Positions 17,912 through 26,758 of a stretch of DNA of 64,000 nt are shown here, piece after piece. Every line of letters starts with the position of its first letter. The first letter of the stretch is position 1. Made by a program: the position numbers and the translations under genes. Source of the DNA: Rhodovastum atsumiense (lineage in GTDB: Bacteria; Pseudomonadota; Alphaproteobacteria; Acetobacterales; Acetobacteraceae). The stretch is taken from NCBI RefSeq assembly GCF_937425535.1, contig NZ_OW485601.1, positions 1,576,501 through 1,640,500 of the forward strand. Reading direction: 5' to 3'. The notes below the pieces were generated by a model. The model was given only the letters and a program-made list of their open reading frames with translations, made no database searches and had not been told where the DNA came from.

Positions 17912-19148
17912 GGGCGGCCCCTCCGCTCCGGGTCCAGCCTTCCTGCAACGCCATCTGGAAGGCAGCGCGGATCGCGTCCTCGGAGGCGGGGCGACCGGCC
18001 GCGAGATCGCGCAGGTAGACACAGGCGGCGCGGCCCAGCGCATAGGTCAGTGCGAAGGCGGCGAGGCTGGCCGCGGGAATGACCCACGGCGCCACCGGCG
18101 GCACCAGCTTGACCACCTCGCGCAACCCCATCAGAACGCCCTGGCGCAGCAGCATCACCGTGCCGACCGTGCCGGCGAAGGCCAGCAGCCGCTCGCGCGT
18201 CCAGGTCACGCCGAAGCGCACCGCCAGCGCCTGCAGCATCCGCGCCTGCACCGCTGCCACCGCGGCCAGCCCGGCCACCGGTACCGCATCGGCCGCCGCG
18301 GCGGCGCCGGCATGCCAGAGGATCAGGCGATCGAGCGACCCTTCGGCGCCGGCCCGCACCTCGGCCAGCCGGGCGGCCAGCCGCGCATCCGCCACCGCGA
18401 TCAGCGCCGTGGCCAGCGCGTCGAAGCCGTAATCCGACGGCAACAGGCCGTCCTCGGACCGGGTGAAGTCGATCGGCACGAAGCGCGGCGCCTCACCGGG
18501 CAGATCCACGAACAGGCTCCGCTGCCGCGCCAGCATCCGGCGCAGCGCCAGCGGCAAAGCCGGATTGTCGTCATCCGCCTCGGTGCCGGTGAAGGGATAC
18601 GGCACGACATGGCGGTCATCGGGGCCATAGCCGTCATGCAGCGCGGTCTGGGCGATCACCAACGGCGTGTCCGGCTGCTCGCGGCGGATGCGCGCCAGCA
18701 GGTCCGGCAAGGGTGCCGGCGCCTGATCCTGCGCGCGCAGCACCGCCAGCACCAGATGGCTGCGCGCCCGGCACCAGGCGATGTCCTCCTCCGGATCGTA
18801 GCCGGCCTCGCCGAGCCCACGGGTGTCGAGAAAACGGATGCGCGGCGCATCGGCGGGGAAATCATACACCGCGGCGGTGCGGGTGACCGGACGGAACCCT
18901 TCGCCGATGGCGATCGGCACCCCGGTCAGCGCCGAGGCAATGGAGCTCTTGCCGGCCTGGGCCCGGCCGAGCAGCCAGACCACCGGCGCCTCGGCCGCGG
19001 CCTCCTGCGCCGCCGCCTCGCGCGCGGCGGCATCGCCACGGTCGAACATCGCCGCTTCCAGCGCACGCCACAACCGGTCGGAGCGCTCACGGCTCCAGCG
19101 CCCGAGGTCGTGCGTCCAGCCGCGGAAACGCTGCCAAGTGCCCGACAT
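17898..19148 (-). CDS. YcjF/DUF697-type GTPase with C-terminal membrane segments
   Basis: A 416-residue protein. The GTPase domain is near the N-terminus: Walker A GRAQAGKS (61-68), and G3 appears as DTRGL (108-112). The C-terminal half carries hydrophobic helices around 305-370 (PVAGLAAVAAVQARMLQALA and following), typical of the DUF697/YcjF membrane domain. It is first in the operon and is coupled to the second GTPase by a 14-nt overlap. Homologous YcjX/YcjF-like pairs in other bacteria are stress-linked, but no activity is established for this type. The start is ATG 19148, rather than longer upstream frames that run into the ClC gene. Confidence 0.78.
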   Translation of the reverse strand: MSGTWQRFRGWTHDLGRWSRERSDRLWRALEAAMFDRGDAAAREAAAQEAAAEAPVVWLLGRAQAGKSSIASALTGVPIAIGEGFRPVTRTAAVYDFPADAPRIRFLDTRGLGEAGYDPEEDIAWCRARSHLVLAVLRAQDQAPAPLPDLLARIRREQPDTPLVIAQTALHDGYGPDDRHVVPYPFTGTEADDDNPALPLALRRMLARQRSLFVDLPGEAPRFVPIDFTRSEDGLLPSDYGFDALATALIAVADARLAARLAEVRAGAEGSLDRLILWHAGAAAAADAVPVAGLAAVAAVQARMLQALAVRFGVTWTRERLLAFAGTVGTVMLLRQGVLMGLREVVKLVPPVAPWVIPAASLAAFALTYALGRAACVYLRDLAAGRPASEDAIRAAFQMALQEGWTRSGGAARDRS

Positions 19149-19180
19149 GCGCTTCCGGATAGGCAAGAGGCGGCGCCGGG

Positions 19181-20503
19181 TCAATCCGCCGGACGCGGAC
19201 GCTCCACCGCATCGAGGAAACGCCGGGCCAGCGCCGAATAGAACGAGCGGCGGCACACCAGGCGGGATACGCCGAAGGCCAGCATGGCGGTGGCCAGCAG
19301 CGGGATGGTCATCTGCTGGTTGTCGGTCATCTCCATCACGATCACGGTGGCGGTGATCGGCGCCTGCACCACACCCGAGAAATAGGCGACCATGCCCAGC
19401 AACACGAGCGCGCCAGGCGGGAAGCCGGGCAACACCGCGTGCAGCCAGGAGCCCAGCCCCGCCCCCACCGCCAGCGACGGCGCGAAGATGCCGCCCGGAA
19501 TGCCGGAGAGATACGACACCACCGTCGCCAGCAGCTTCATCACCGCAAACCCCGCCGGCAGATCGGCATGGCCTTCCACCAGGCCGCGGGCCTGCGCATA
19601 GCCGGTGCCATAGGTCGCCCCGCCCGACAGCACGCCGAGCCCCGCCAGCACCACCCCGCACAGCACCGCCACCAGCAGCGGATGCCGCGCCACCCACCGC
19701 CCGATCCGCCCCGGCAGGCCGCGCGAGGCACTGATCAGCACCTGGCTGAACAGCCCCCCGGCAAGCCCGCCCACCACCGCGCACGGCAGCACCGCGAGCC
19801 AGTCCCGCCCGACATCCAGGACAACCGCGCTATGGCCGAAATAAGTGTAGTTGCCGGACAGCGCCACGGTGGTGATGCCGGCCAGGATCACCGCCGTCAG
19901 CACCACCCCCGAGGTGCGCTGCTCGAAGGAATGGCTGAGCTCCTCGATGGCAAAGACGATGCCGGCCAGCGGCGTGTTGAACGCCGCCGCCACGCCCGCG
20001 GCGCCCCCGGCCAGCACCAGCGCCCGCTGCATCTCCAGTCGCGGCATCGGCGTGATCCGGCCGACCGCGTTCATGATCGCCGCGCCGACCTGCACCGTCG
20101 GTCCCTCGCGGCCGATCGAAGCACCGACCCCGAGGCCGAGTACCGTCAGCACCACCTTGCCCAGGGCCACCCGCAGCGACAGCACGGCATCGACCGCCTT
20201 CGGATCGGTCATGTGCAGCGCCGCGATGGCCTGCGGAATGCCGCTGCCCTGGGCCCCGGGAAACACCCGTCGCGTCAGCCAGAGCGACAGCGCCAGCCCT
20301 CCCGGCGCGAGCCCGAAAACGATCCAGGGATTCCAGGCGGTGACGACCGCGAACAACGCCTGCGCCGCATCCGCCGCATGCGCGAAACCAATCGCGACCA
20401 ACGCCACCAGCACACCACCACACCAGAGCACCAGTCGGCGCTTCCATTGAAGCGGCGACAACAAGGGCAGGCGACGCAAATGACGGGAACCGGTGAACCT
20501 CAT
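19181..20503 (-). CDS. ClC-family chloride channel/transporter
   Basis: A 440-residue polytopic membrane protein of the ClC family. Anion-pore signatures are present: GSGIPQ, GREGPTVQVG (with the gating Glu) and GIPGGIFAPSLAVGAGLG (GxFxP). The pore Tyr near the C-terminus appears in SFYSALARRF. In my by-eye alignment to the E. coli transporter the inner proton Glu (E203) falls on Ser, within YFGHSAVVLDVG, so proton coupling may be altered. No CBS domains. The ATG at 20503 is chosen because the extra 11 upstream codons lie in a hairpin repeat. It ends 33 bp above the twin-GTPase operon, same strand. Confidence 0.9.
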   Translation of the reverse strand: MRFTGSRHLRRLPLLSPLQWKRRLVLWCGGVLVALVAIGFAHAADAAQALFAVVTAWNPWIVFGLAPGGLALSLWLTRRVFPGAQGSGIPQAIAALHMTDPKAVDAVLSLRVALGKVVLTVLGLGVGASIGREGPTVQVGAAIMNAVGRITPMPRLEMQRALVLAGGAAGVAAAFNTPLAGIVFAIEELSHSFEQRTSGVVLTAVILAGITTVALSGNYTYFGHSAVVLDVGRDWLAVLPCAVVGGLAGGLFSQVLISASRGLPGRIGRWVARHPLLVAVLCGVVLAGLGVLSGGATYGTGYAQARGLVEGHADLPAGFAVMKLLATVVSYLSGIPGGIFAPSLAVGAGLGSWLHAVLPGFPPGALVLLGMVAYFSGVVQAPITATVIVMEMTDNQQMTIPLLATAMLAFGVSRLVCRRSFYSALARRFLDAVERPRPAD

Positions 20504-20511
20504 CACGCCAT

Positions 20512-20584
20512 CCCGGGGCGTTGCCCCGGGCCCCACCAGGAGGCTTTGCCTCCTGGACCTCCACCAAGGGCCAAAGGCCCTTGG
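20512..20584. repeat. Modular hairpin repeat, copy 2
   Basis: Three tandem perfect hairpins: CCCGGGGC/GCCCCGGG (20512-20519/20523-20530), CCAGGAGGC/GCCTCCTGG (20536-20544/20548-20556) and CCAAGGGCC/GGCCCTTGG (20564-20572/20576-20584), all with 3-nt loops. The linkers CCCCACCAGGAGGC and GGACCTCCACCAAGGGC recur in the copy at the right end of the window (63735-63889). It lies between the divergent ClC and radical SAM genes. Confidence 0.85.
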
Positions 20585-20703
20585 ATCCCCGACTCCAGGT
20601 CCACGTCACGCACCCCGTGCACGGCCGTCATGTTCGTTCTCCGTTCTTGACAGGAGGCGCCTGCGGACGCACGGTAGCTCTGGAACGAAAAGGGAACAGA
20701 CGC

Positions 20704-22067
20704 ATGTCATCTGCCATTGGTCCCGCTGGCCCCGCGACGGGCAACGCTACGGCGGGACCAGGCACGGGACCCATCCGGCGTACCGTCACACGCCCGCCCT
20801 CCCGGTTATCCAAACGCGCCGCATCGCCCTGCCCCATCCCCAAGGCCCCGGCCGACCTGGCGCGGGAGATCGATCCCGCCGAACTCGCCGCCCTGGAGCG
20901 CGCCGGCACGCCGGACCCGCCGCCGGATGCGGCGGAACAGGCCTGCGACTGCTCCCTGGCACCGGCCGTCGTGACGCGCCCGGTGACCACGACCGAAACA
21001 GCGAAACCGTGCCGTGGGCGTGGCACCACGGTCAACCCGCCCAATCGCTTCGAACGCCACTCCATCGCCCCCTTCGACGATGGCTGGCAGACCCTGGCGG
21101 AGCTCGCCGAGGCACCGCCCTCATCCGCGACAGCAGCCGCAGCGCGATCGCCTGGAACCGCTCGCCCGATATTGGCTTCGACCGCGCGGTGAACCCCTAT
21201 CGGGGGTGCGAGCATGGTTGCGTTTATTGCTATGCCCGCCCCTCGCATGCCTGCCTCGGCTGGTTGCCCGGACTCGATTTCGAGACGAAGCTGCTGTTCA
21301 AGCCGGACATCGCGGCCTTGCTGGAGAAGGACCTGCGCAAGCCCGGCTACGTGGCGCGCCCGCTCGCGCTCGGCTCCGCCACCGATCCCTACCAGCCGGT
21401 CGAGCGCACCCTGAAACTCACCCGGGCAGTGCTGCAGGTGCTGGAGCGCACCAGCCATCCGGTCAGCATCGTCACCAAAAGTGCCGGCGTGCTGCGTGAC
21501 CTCGATATCCTGGTGCCGCTGGCGCGCCGCGGCCTGGTGCAGGTCTTCCTGTCCGTCACCACCCTGGACGCCCGCCTCGCCCGCCGGCTGGAACCACGCG
21601 CGGCCACGCCGCAGCGACGATTGCAGGCGATCGCGGACCTCGCGCGCGCGGGCGTCCCGGTCGCGGTGCTGGCCGCGCCGATGATCCCCGGGCTGAACGA
21701 CGCCGAGCTGGAAGCCATCCTGGAAGCAGCCGCCGCGGCCGGCGCCCGGCAGGCCGGCTACACCCTGCTGCGCCTGCCGCACGAGCTCGGCGAGATCTTC
21801 CGGCACTGGCTGGCCACGCATGTCCCCGATCGGGCCACGCGGGTGCTGGATCTGGTCCGCGAGACCCGTGGCGGGGCGCTGAACGATGCCCGCTTCGGCC
21901 ATCGCTTCAGCGGAACCGGCGCCTATGCCGACCTGCTGGCACGCCGGTTCAGCCACGCGGTGCGCCGCCTGCGGCTGCAAACCGGCCCCGAGCTGGACTG
22001 CACGCGCTTCGTGCCGCCCGGGGAAGCACAGGCGGGCCGTGCCGGATCACAGTTGTCGCTCTTCTGA
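20704..22067 (+). pseudogene. PA0069-family radical SAM protein, single-base frameshift
   Basis: The gene should encode a radical SAM protein of the PA0069 family. The N-terminal part is read from ATG 20704 (RBS AAAAGGGA) and contains CRGRGTTVNPPNRFE and DDGWQTLAELAEAPP. The rest, in the frame one base back, begins LIRDSSRSAIAWNRSPDIGF and contains NPYRGCEHGCVYCYARP, the CxxxCxxC cluster motif, and the usual family C-terminus to 22067. Restoring one C in the run at 21118-21120 rejoins both parts exactly as in relatives. The unjoined first frame ends at 21192. Either a true inactivating deletion or a base-calling error; no canonical slippery heptamer is seen. Function of the family is not established. 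Confidence 0.8.
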
Positions 22068-22171
22068 TCTTGAAAGTTGCCGCGAGTCTGCCGCGGCCTC
22101 GCCGCCCAAGATCCCGGTTAGAGTACCGCCGCGCGACCCGCCCCCGGGCGCGCCCCCCGGGAGGTCCAAGC

Positions 22172-23836
22172 ATGAGCGCGCATGCGCCACAGGCCCGCTT
22201 CGCCAGTCACGAAGTGACCAACCAGCCGCCGGAATTCGGCGGGCTCAACCTGTTCCTCGGTGATCCGGCGCTGCGCGAGGCGGCGCTGCGCGAAGGCGGC
22301 ACCTGGGTCGAGGCCCCGCTGGCCGCGCTCGGGCAGGACATGGGATCGGACGAGGTGATGGAACTCGGCGAGGCGGCGAACCGCCATCCGCCGGAGCTGA
22401 CCGCCTTCGACCGCTACGGGCGGCGCATCGACGAGGTGCGCTACCACCCCGCCTACCACGCGCTGATGGAGCTGGCGATGCGCCACCGCATCCACGCCAT
22501 CGCCTGGGATACGGGACGGCCGGGCGGGCACGTGGCGCACGCGGCGATGCTTGCGCTCGCCACCCAGGCCGAGGCCGGCACCATGTGCCCGATCAGCATG
22601 ACCTATGCCGCCGTCCCGGCGCTGCGGCGCCAGCCCGACCTCGCCGCCACCTGGGTGCCGCGGATCGTGCAGGGACGCTACGACCCGACGCTGCGGCGCA
22701 TCGCCGACAAGGCCGGGGTCACGCTCGGCATGGCGATGACGGAGAAGCAGGGCGGCTCGGACGTGCGCGCCAACACCACCGCGGCGCGCCCGCTCGGCGC
22801 CGGCGGACCGGGCATGACGTATGAACTCACCGGGCACAAATGGTTCTGCTCGGCGCCGATGAGCGACGCCTTCCTCACGCTGGCGCAAACAGCGGAGGGC
22901 CTGTCCTGCTTCCTGGTGCCGCGCATCACCCCGGACGGCGGGCGCAACGCCATCCACCTGATGCGACTGAAGGACAAGCTCGGCAACCGCGCCAATGCCA
23001 GCGCCGAGATCGAGTACCACGGCGCCTGGGCGAGCATGGTCGGGCCGGAGGGGCACGGTATCGAGACCATCATCGACATGGTCCACCACACCCGCCTCGA
23101 CACCATGGCATCCACGCTCGGCCTCATGCGCATGGCGCTGGCCCAGGCGGCGCATCATGCCCGCCATCGCCGGGCGTTCCAGAAGCGGCTCGTCGACCAT
23201 GCCGTCATGCGCGGCGTGCTGGCCGACCTCGCGCTGGACTACGAGGCGGCCGTGGTGCTGGTGATGCGCGTCGCCCGCGCCTTCGATGCCGCCGAGGGAC
23301 CCGAACGGGTGTTCGCCCGGCTGGCGGTGGCGGTCGGCAAATACTGGCTGTGCAAGCGCGCGCCCAGCTTCGTCGCCAAATGCATGGAATGCCTCGGTGG
23401 CGCCGGCTACATCGAGGACAGCATGCTGCCCCGGCTGTATCGGGAAGCGCCGCTGAACGGCATCTGGGAAGGAGCGGGCAACGTGATCGCGCTGGACGTG
23501 CTGCGCACCCTGGCGCGCGAGCCGCTGGCACGGGCCGCCTTCCGCTCGGAGATCGCCGCGGCGAAGGGCGGCAACGCCATCCTGGATGCGACCATGGCCG
23601 GTCTGGAAGCCTCGCTCTCCCATGCCAACGAGGCACAGGCGCGGCTGGTCGCCGAGCGGCTGGCCCTGGTGCTGCAGGGTGCGCTGCTGGTGCGTCATGC
23701 CCCCGCCTTCGTCGCCGAGGCGTTCTGCGCGACGCGGCTCGGCGGCGAGAGCGGACGCAGCTACGGCACGCTGCCGCCCGGGGTGGCGATCGAGCCGGTA
23801 CTGGCCCGCATCATCGACGGCACCTATCCCTCATAG
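22172..23836 (+). CDS. aidB: AidB-like acyl-CoA dehydrogenase-fold protein
   Basis: A 554-residue FAD protein aligned along its whole length with E. coli AidB (541 aa), part of the adaptive response to DNA alkylation. Matching blocks are VTNQPP near the N-terminus, CPISMTYAA, MTEKQGGSDV (FAD/substrate loop), GHKWFCSAPMSDA, RLKDKLGNRANAS, and LGGAGYIEDSMLPRLYREAPLNGIWEGAGN. AidB binds DNA and FAD; its catalytic role is unsettled. The ATG at 22172 has GGGAGG upstream. It follows the frameshifted radical SAM gene by 104 bp. No ada/alkB genes are visible, so alkylation induction is not shown here. Confidence 0.92.
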   Translation: MSAHAPQARFASHEVTNQPPEFGGLNLFLGDPALREAALREGGTWVEAPLAALGQDMGSDEVMELGEAANRHPPELTAFDRYGRRIDEVRYHPAYHALMELAMRHRIHAIAWDTGRPGGHVAHAAMLALATQAEAGTMCPISMTYAAVPALRRQPDLAATWVPRIVQGRYDPTLRRIADKAGVTLGMAMTEKQGGSDVRANTTAARPLGAGGPGMTYELTGHKWFCSAPMSDAFLTLAQTAEGLSCFLVPRITPDGGRNAIHLMRLKDKLGNRANASAEIEYHGAWASMVGPEGHGIETIIDMVHHTRLDTMASTLGLMRMALAQAAHHARHRRAFQKRLVDHAVMRGVLADLALDYEAAVVLVMRVARAFDAAEGPERVFARLAVAVGKYWLCKRAPSFVAKCMECLGGAGYIEDSMLPRLYREAPLNGIWEGAGNVIALDVLRTLAREPLARAAFRSEIAAAKGGNAILDATMAGLEASLSHANEAQARLVAERLALVLQGALLVRHAPAFVAEAFCATRLGGESGRSYGTLPPGVAIEPVLARIIDGTYPS

Positions 23837-24804
23837 CAGCCGGCCAGCCTGGCCCGCTCGCGCAGCAGGGCCAGCACCGTCTCGCAGATCGGCATGGGAT
23901 GGCCGGTGACGCCGCCGAGTTCCACCACGGCGCCGAGCAGCGCGTCGATCTCCATCGGCCGCCCGCGCTCCAGGTCCTGCAGCATGGAGGTCTTGTGCTC
24001 GCCCACCTCGGCCGCGCCGTCGATGCGCTTGTCCACCGAAATGGCGAAGCGCACGCCGAGGCTTTCGGCCACCGCCTGCGCCTCCAGCATCATCGTCCGG
24101 CACAGCGCGCGCAAATCGGGCCGGCCGGTGATGCGGTCGAGCGTCGCGCCGGTCAGCGCCGAGACCGGGTTGAAGCACAGATTGCCCCACAGCTTCACCC
24201 AGATCTCGTCGCGGATGCGCGGGCGCACCGGCGCCTTCAGCCCCGCCGCGATCAGCAGCTTCGAGATCGCCTCGACGCGCGGGCTGCGGCTGCCGTCGGG
24301 CTCGCCGAGGCTGAAACGATCCCCGTAGACATGCTCTATGACTCCGGGCTCGACCACCTCGGCGGCGGGATAGACCACGCAGCCGATCACCTGGGAGGGC
24401 GGCAGCAGGTCCCACAGCCGGCCGCCAGGATCGACGCTCTCGACCCGCCGGTCGCGCCAGGGTCCTTCCAGGCCATGAAAATACCAGTAGGGCACGCCGT
24501 TGATGCCGGTGACCAGCGCGCTCTGCGGCCCCAGCATCCGCGCGATCTGCGGTGCCGCCGCCGGCAGCGAATGCGCCTTCAGCGTCACGATCACCGCGTC
24601 CTGCACGCCGGCCTCGCCGGCATCGGCGGTGCAGCGCGGATGCACCGTGATCGTTTCCCCGCCGCTGCGCAGGGTCACGCCGCGCGCCTGCATCGCCGCC
24701 AGATGCGGGCCGCGCGCGACGAAGGTAACGTCGGCCCCGGCGGCGGCAAGCCGGGCCCCGAGGAACCCGCCGATCGCGCCCGCGCCGAAGATGCCGATCC
24801 TCAT
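23824..24804 (-). CDS. 2-dehydropantoate 2-reductase (ketopantoate reductase family)
   Basis: A 326-residue NADPH-dependent enzyme of the PanE/ApbA family, which reduces ketopantoate to pantoate for pantothenate and CoA synthesis. The N-terminal GAGAIGG (7-13) is the cofactor loop; VKLWGNLCFNPVSALTG is the family block with the catalytic Lys, and ending ERGRPMEIDALLGAVV is typical. It overlaps the upstream acyl-CoA synthetase by 4 nt (ATGA) so the two are co-translated. That pairing makes a catabolic or substrate-specific reductase as likely as true PanE. Its 3' end overlaps the converging aidB gene end by 13 bp. Confidence 0.85.
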   Translation of the reverse strand: MRIGIFGAGAIGGFLGARLAAAGADVTFVARGPHLAAMQARGVTLRSGGETITVHPRCTADAGEAGVQDAVIVTLKAHSLPAAAPQIARMLGPQSALVTGINGVPYWYFHGLEGPWRDRRVESVDPGGRLWDLLPPSQVIGCVVYPAAEVVEPGVIEHVYGDRFSLGEPDGSRSPRVEAISKLLIAAGLKAPVRPRIRDEIWVKLWGNLCFNPVSALTGATLDRITGRPDLRALCRTMMLEAQAVAESLGVRFAISVDKRIDGAAEVGEHKTSMLQDLERGRPMEIDALLGAVVELGGVTGHPMPICETVLALLRERARLAGCYEG

Positions 24805-26333
24805 GCCGACAGGCCGAGCTTTTCGGCCAGGCCGATGCGCTGCAGCTTGCCGGTGGCCCCTTTCGGGATCTCCTGCAGGAAGACCACCTTGCGCGGCACC
24901 TTGAAAGGCGCCAGCCGGGCTGCGGCGAAATCGCGCAGCGTGTGCTCATCGAGCTTGTGCCCCTCGCGCAGCACCACCGCCGCGGCGACCTCCTCGCCCA
25001 GCTTCGGATGCGGCATGCCGAAGGTCACCACCTGCTGCACCGCCGGATGGTCCATCAGCACCGCATCGACCTCCAGCGGCGAGATCTTCTCGCCGCCGCG
25101 GTTGATGATCTCCTTGAGCCGCCCGGTCAGCCGCAGATAGCCCTGCGCGTCCAGCACGCCCTGGTCGCCGGTGCGGAACCAGCCATGGGTGAAGGCCTTG
25201 GCATTGGCTTCGGGATTGGCCTCGTAGCCGGCGGTGACGTTGCGGCCGCGGATCACCACCTCGCCGATTTCGCCCGCCGGCAGCAGCGCCCCCGCCTCGT
25301 CCATGATGGCGATCTCCGGCCCCGCGGCGAGCCCGACCGAGCCGGGATAATGCGGCCGTGGCGGCAACGGGTTGCTTGCCATCTGGTGGGCGGCCTCGGT
25401 CATGCCGTAGGCCTCGATCACCGGCACGCCGAACGCTTCCTCCAGCGCCGCCATCACCTGCGGCGGCAGCGAAGCCGAGGAGGAGCGCACGAAGCGCAGC
25501 CGGCCCGCGGCGATCACGTCCTTGTTGCGCGCGGCCAGCGGCAGCAGCGCCTGGTGCATGGTGGGCACGGCGGTGTACCAGCTCGGCCGCGCCGCTTCGA
25601 GCCAGCCGAAGAACTTGAAGGCGTTGAAACCGGGCGAGCAGACCACGCTGCCGCCCGCGGCCAGCGAGGACAGCACCGCCGCGATCAGGCCGTGGATATG
25701 GAACAGCGGCATGATGTTGAGGCAGGTGTCCTCCGGCGTCAGCGCCAGCGAGGTTCCGATGTTGTAGGCCGAAGCGCTGAGGTTGCGATGACTGAGCGGC
25801 ACGATCTTCGGCCGCGAGGTGGTGCCGGAGGTGTGCAGCACCAACGCCACGTCCTCGGCCTGCGCCTCGCCGGGCGCCGCGGGCGTGCCGGCAAGCGGGC
25901 GCTGCGGCTGCAGGGTGAAGGCGCCGGCGGCGGCCGCATCCGGCACCAGTTCGATCACCGGAATCCCGTGCTGCGCCGCCACGCCGCGCGCCGGGCTGTC
26001 CATGCCCTGCAGCACCACCAGCGCCTTCGCCTTCAGATCGGACAGGTAGAAGTCGAATTCGTCGGCGCGATAGGCGGGATTGAGCGGCGCGGTGGTGGCG
26101 CCGCAGGCAATGGTGACGAAGCCGGTGGCCATTTCCGGGCCGTTCGGCAGCACGATCGCCACGCGGTCGTTACGGCCGATGCCCATGCCGTTCAGCGCCG
26201 CCACCGTGCGGGCGGCCAGCCCGCGCAACTCGCCATGGGTCAGCGCCGTCCGCCCGGGGGCGCCGATGGCCGGGGCATCCCCGGCGCCTCGGGCCAGCAG
26301 GCCGGACATCGTTTCGGCTTGGCTGATCGTCAC
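24801..26333 (-). CDS. AMP-binding acyl-CoA synthetase (oxalyl/malonyl-CoA ligase-like)
   Basis: A 510-residue adenylate-forming enzyme that joins a carboxylic acid to CoA at the cost of ATP. P-loop HTSGTTSRPK, adenine loop EAYGMTEA, the GWFRTGD motif, LTGRLKEIINRGGEKISP hinge and terminal KGATGKLQR (catalytic Lys) are all intact. The overall pattern is closest to small-acid ligases of the oxalyl-CoA (Pcs60-like) group, by memory of family blocks only. The GTG start at 26333 follows GGGGAGACGAGGA; an ATG at 26309 is an alternative. First gene of an operon with the ketopantoate reductase-like gene. Confidence 0.85.
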   Translation of the reverse strand: MTISQAETMSGLLARGAGDAPAIGAPGRTALTHGELRGLAARTVAALNGMGIGRNDRVAIVLPNGPEMATGFVTIACGATTAPLNPAYRADEFDFYLSDLKAKALVVLQGMDSPARGVAAQHGIPVIELVPDAAAAGAFTLQPQRPLAGTPAAPGEAQAEDVALVLHTSGTTSRPKIVPLSHRNLSASAYNIGTSLALTPEDTCLNIMPLFHIHGLIAAVLSSLAAGGSVVCSPGFNAFKFFGWLEAARPSWYTAVPTMHQALLPLAARNKDVIAAGRLRFVRSSSASLPPQVMAALEEAFGVPVIEAYGMTEAAHQMASNPLPPRPHYPGSVGLAAGPEIAIMDEAGALLPAGEIGEVVIRGRNVTAGYEANPEANAKAFTHGWFRTGDQGVLDAQGYLRLTGRLKEIINRGGEKISPLEVDAVLMDHPAVQQVVTFGMPHPKLGEEVAAAVVLREGHKLDEHTLRDFAAARLAPFKVPRKVVFLQEIPKGATGKLQRIGLAEKLGLSA

Positions 26334-26758
26334 GTCCTCGTCTCCCCTTCGGCGGCTGTCAGGCCCGGGCGGATGCTGCCGCGGGCACGGCCCACGAAAC
26401 TGAACGCGAAAGCAGCCCCGACCGCAACGGCCCCGCTCCGAACGTCCAAAGGGCAGAACGAACATGGCCCGGCCAGACTGCATGGCTGACCCTCATGGCC
26501 AGTCAAACGAATGCCAGGATTACACGGGCGCATCGTGATCCGGCCACCACTTGCACGCGTATTGCTCCCGCACGGTCTCAGTTCCGTGATGGATGGTTCT
26601 GTCCAGTGACTTTGATCACGAATGGATAAATGTCCCATCGACAATGTGTGACCCTGGAATTCCGTCAGGCTCACCAGGGTTTCACTATCCCTGAGCGCAA
26701 CGACACCCAACATTCATCCGTCATGATGCGGGACAGGCGCAATGGCGAGGACGGGGCG
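26334..26758. promoter_or_regulatory. Divergent intergenic region between acyl-CoA synthetase and Hint genes
   Basis: This 425-bp gap separates two divergent genes and should hold promoters for both. The centre is richer in A and T than its flanks. An inverted repeat ACCCTGG (26651-26657) and CCAGGGT (26674-26680) with a 16-bp spacer lies about 80 bp before the Hint start. No gene longer than about 40 codons with a ribosome binding site is seen, and no firm -35/-10 pair was assigned. Confidence 0.35.

Noticed and set aside
20493-20703. Longer start for the radical SAM or ClC genes within the hairpin repeat
   Set aside because: The extra codons would come from the repeat element, not from family sequence; the downstream ATGs have better support.
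21100-21130. Programmed -1 frameshift in the radical SAM gene
   Set aside because: No canonical X-XXY-YYZ slippery heptamer or clear downstream pseudoknot was seen, and the family is not known to use frameshifting; simple base loss is more likely.
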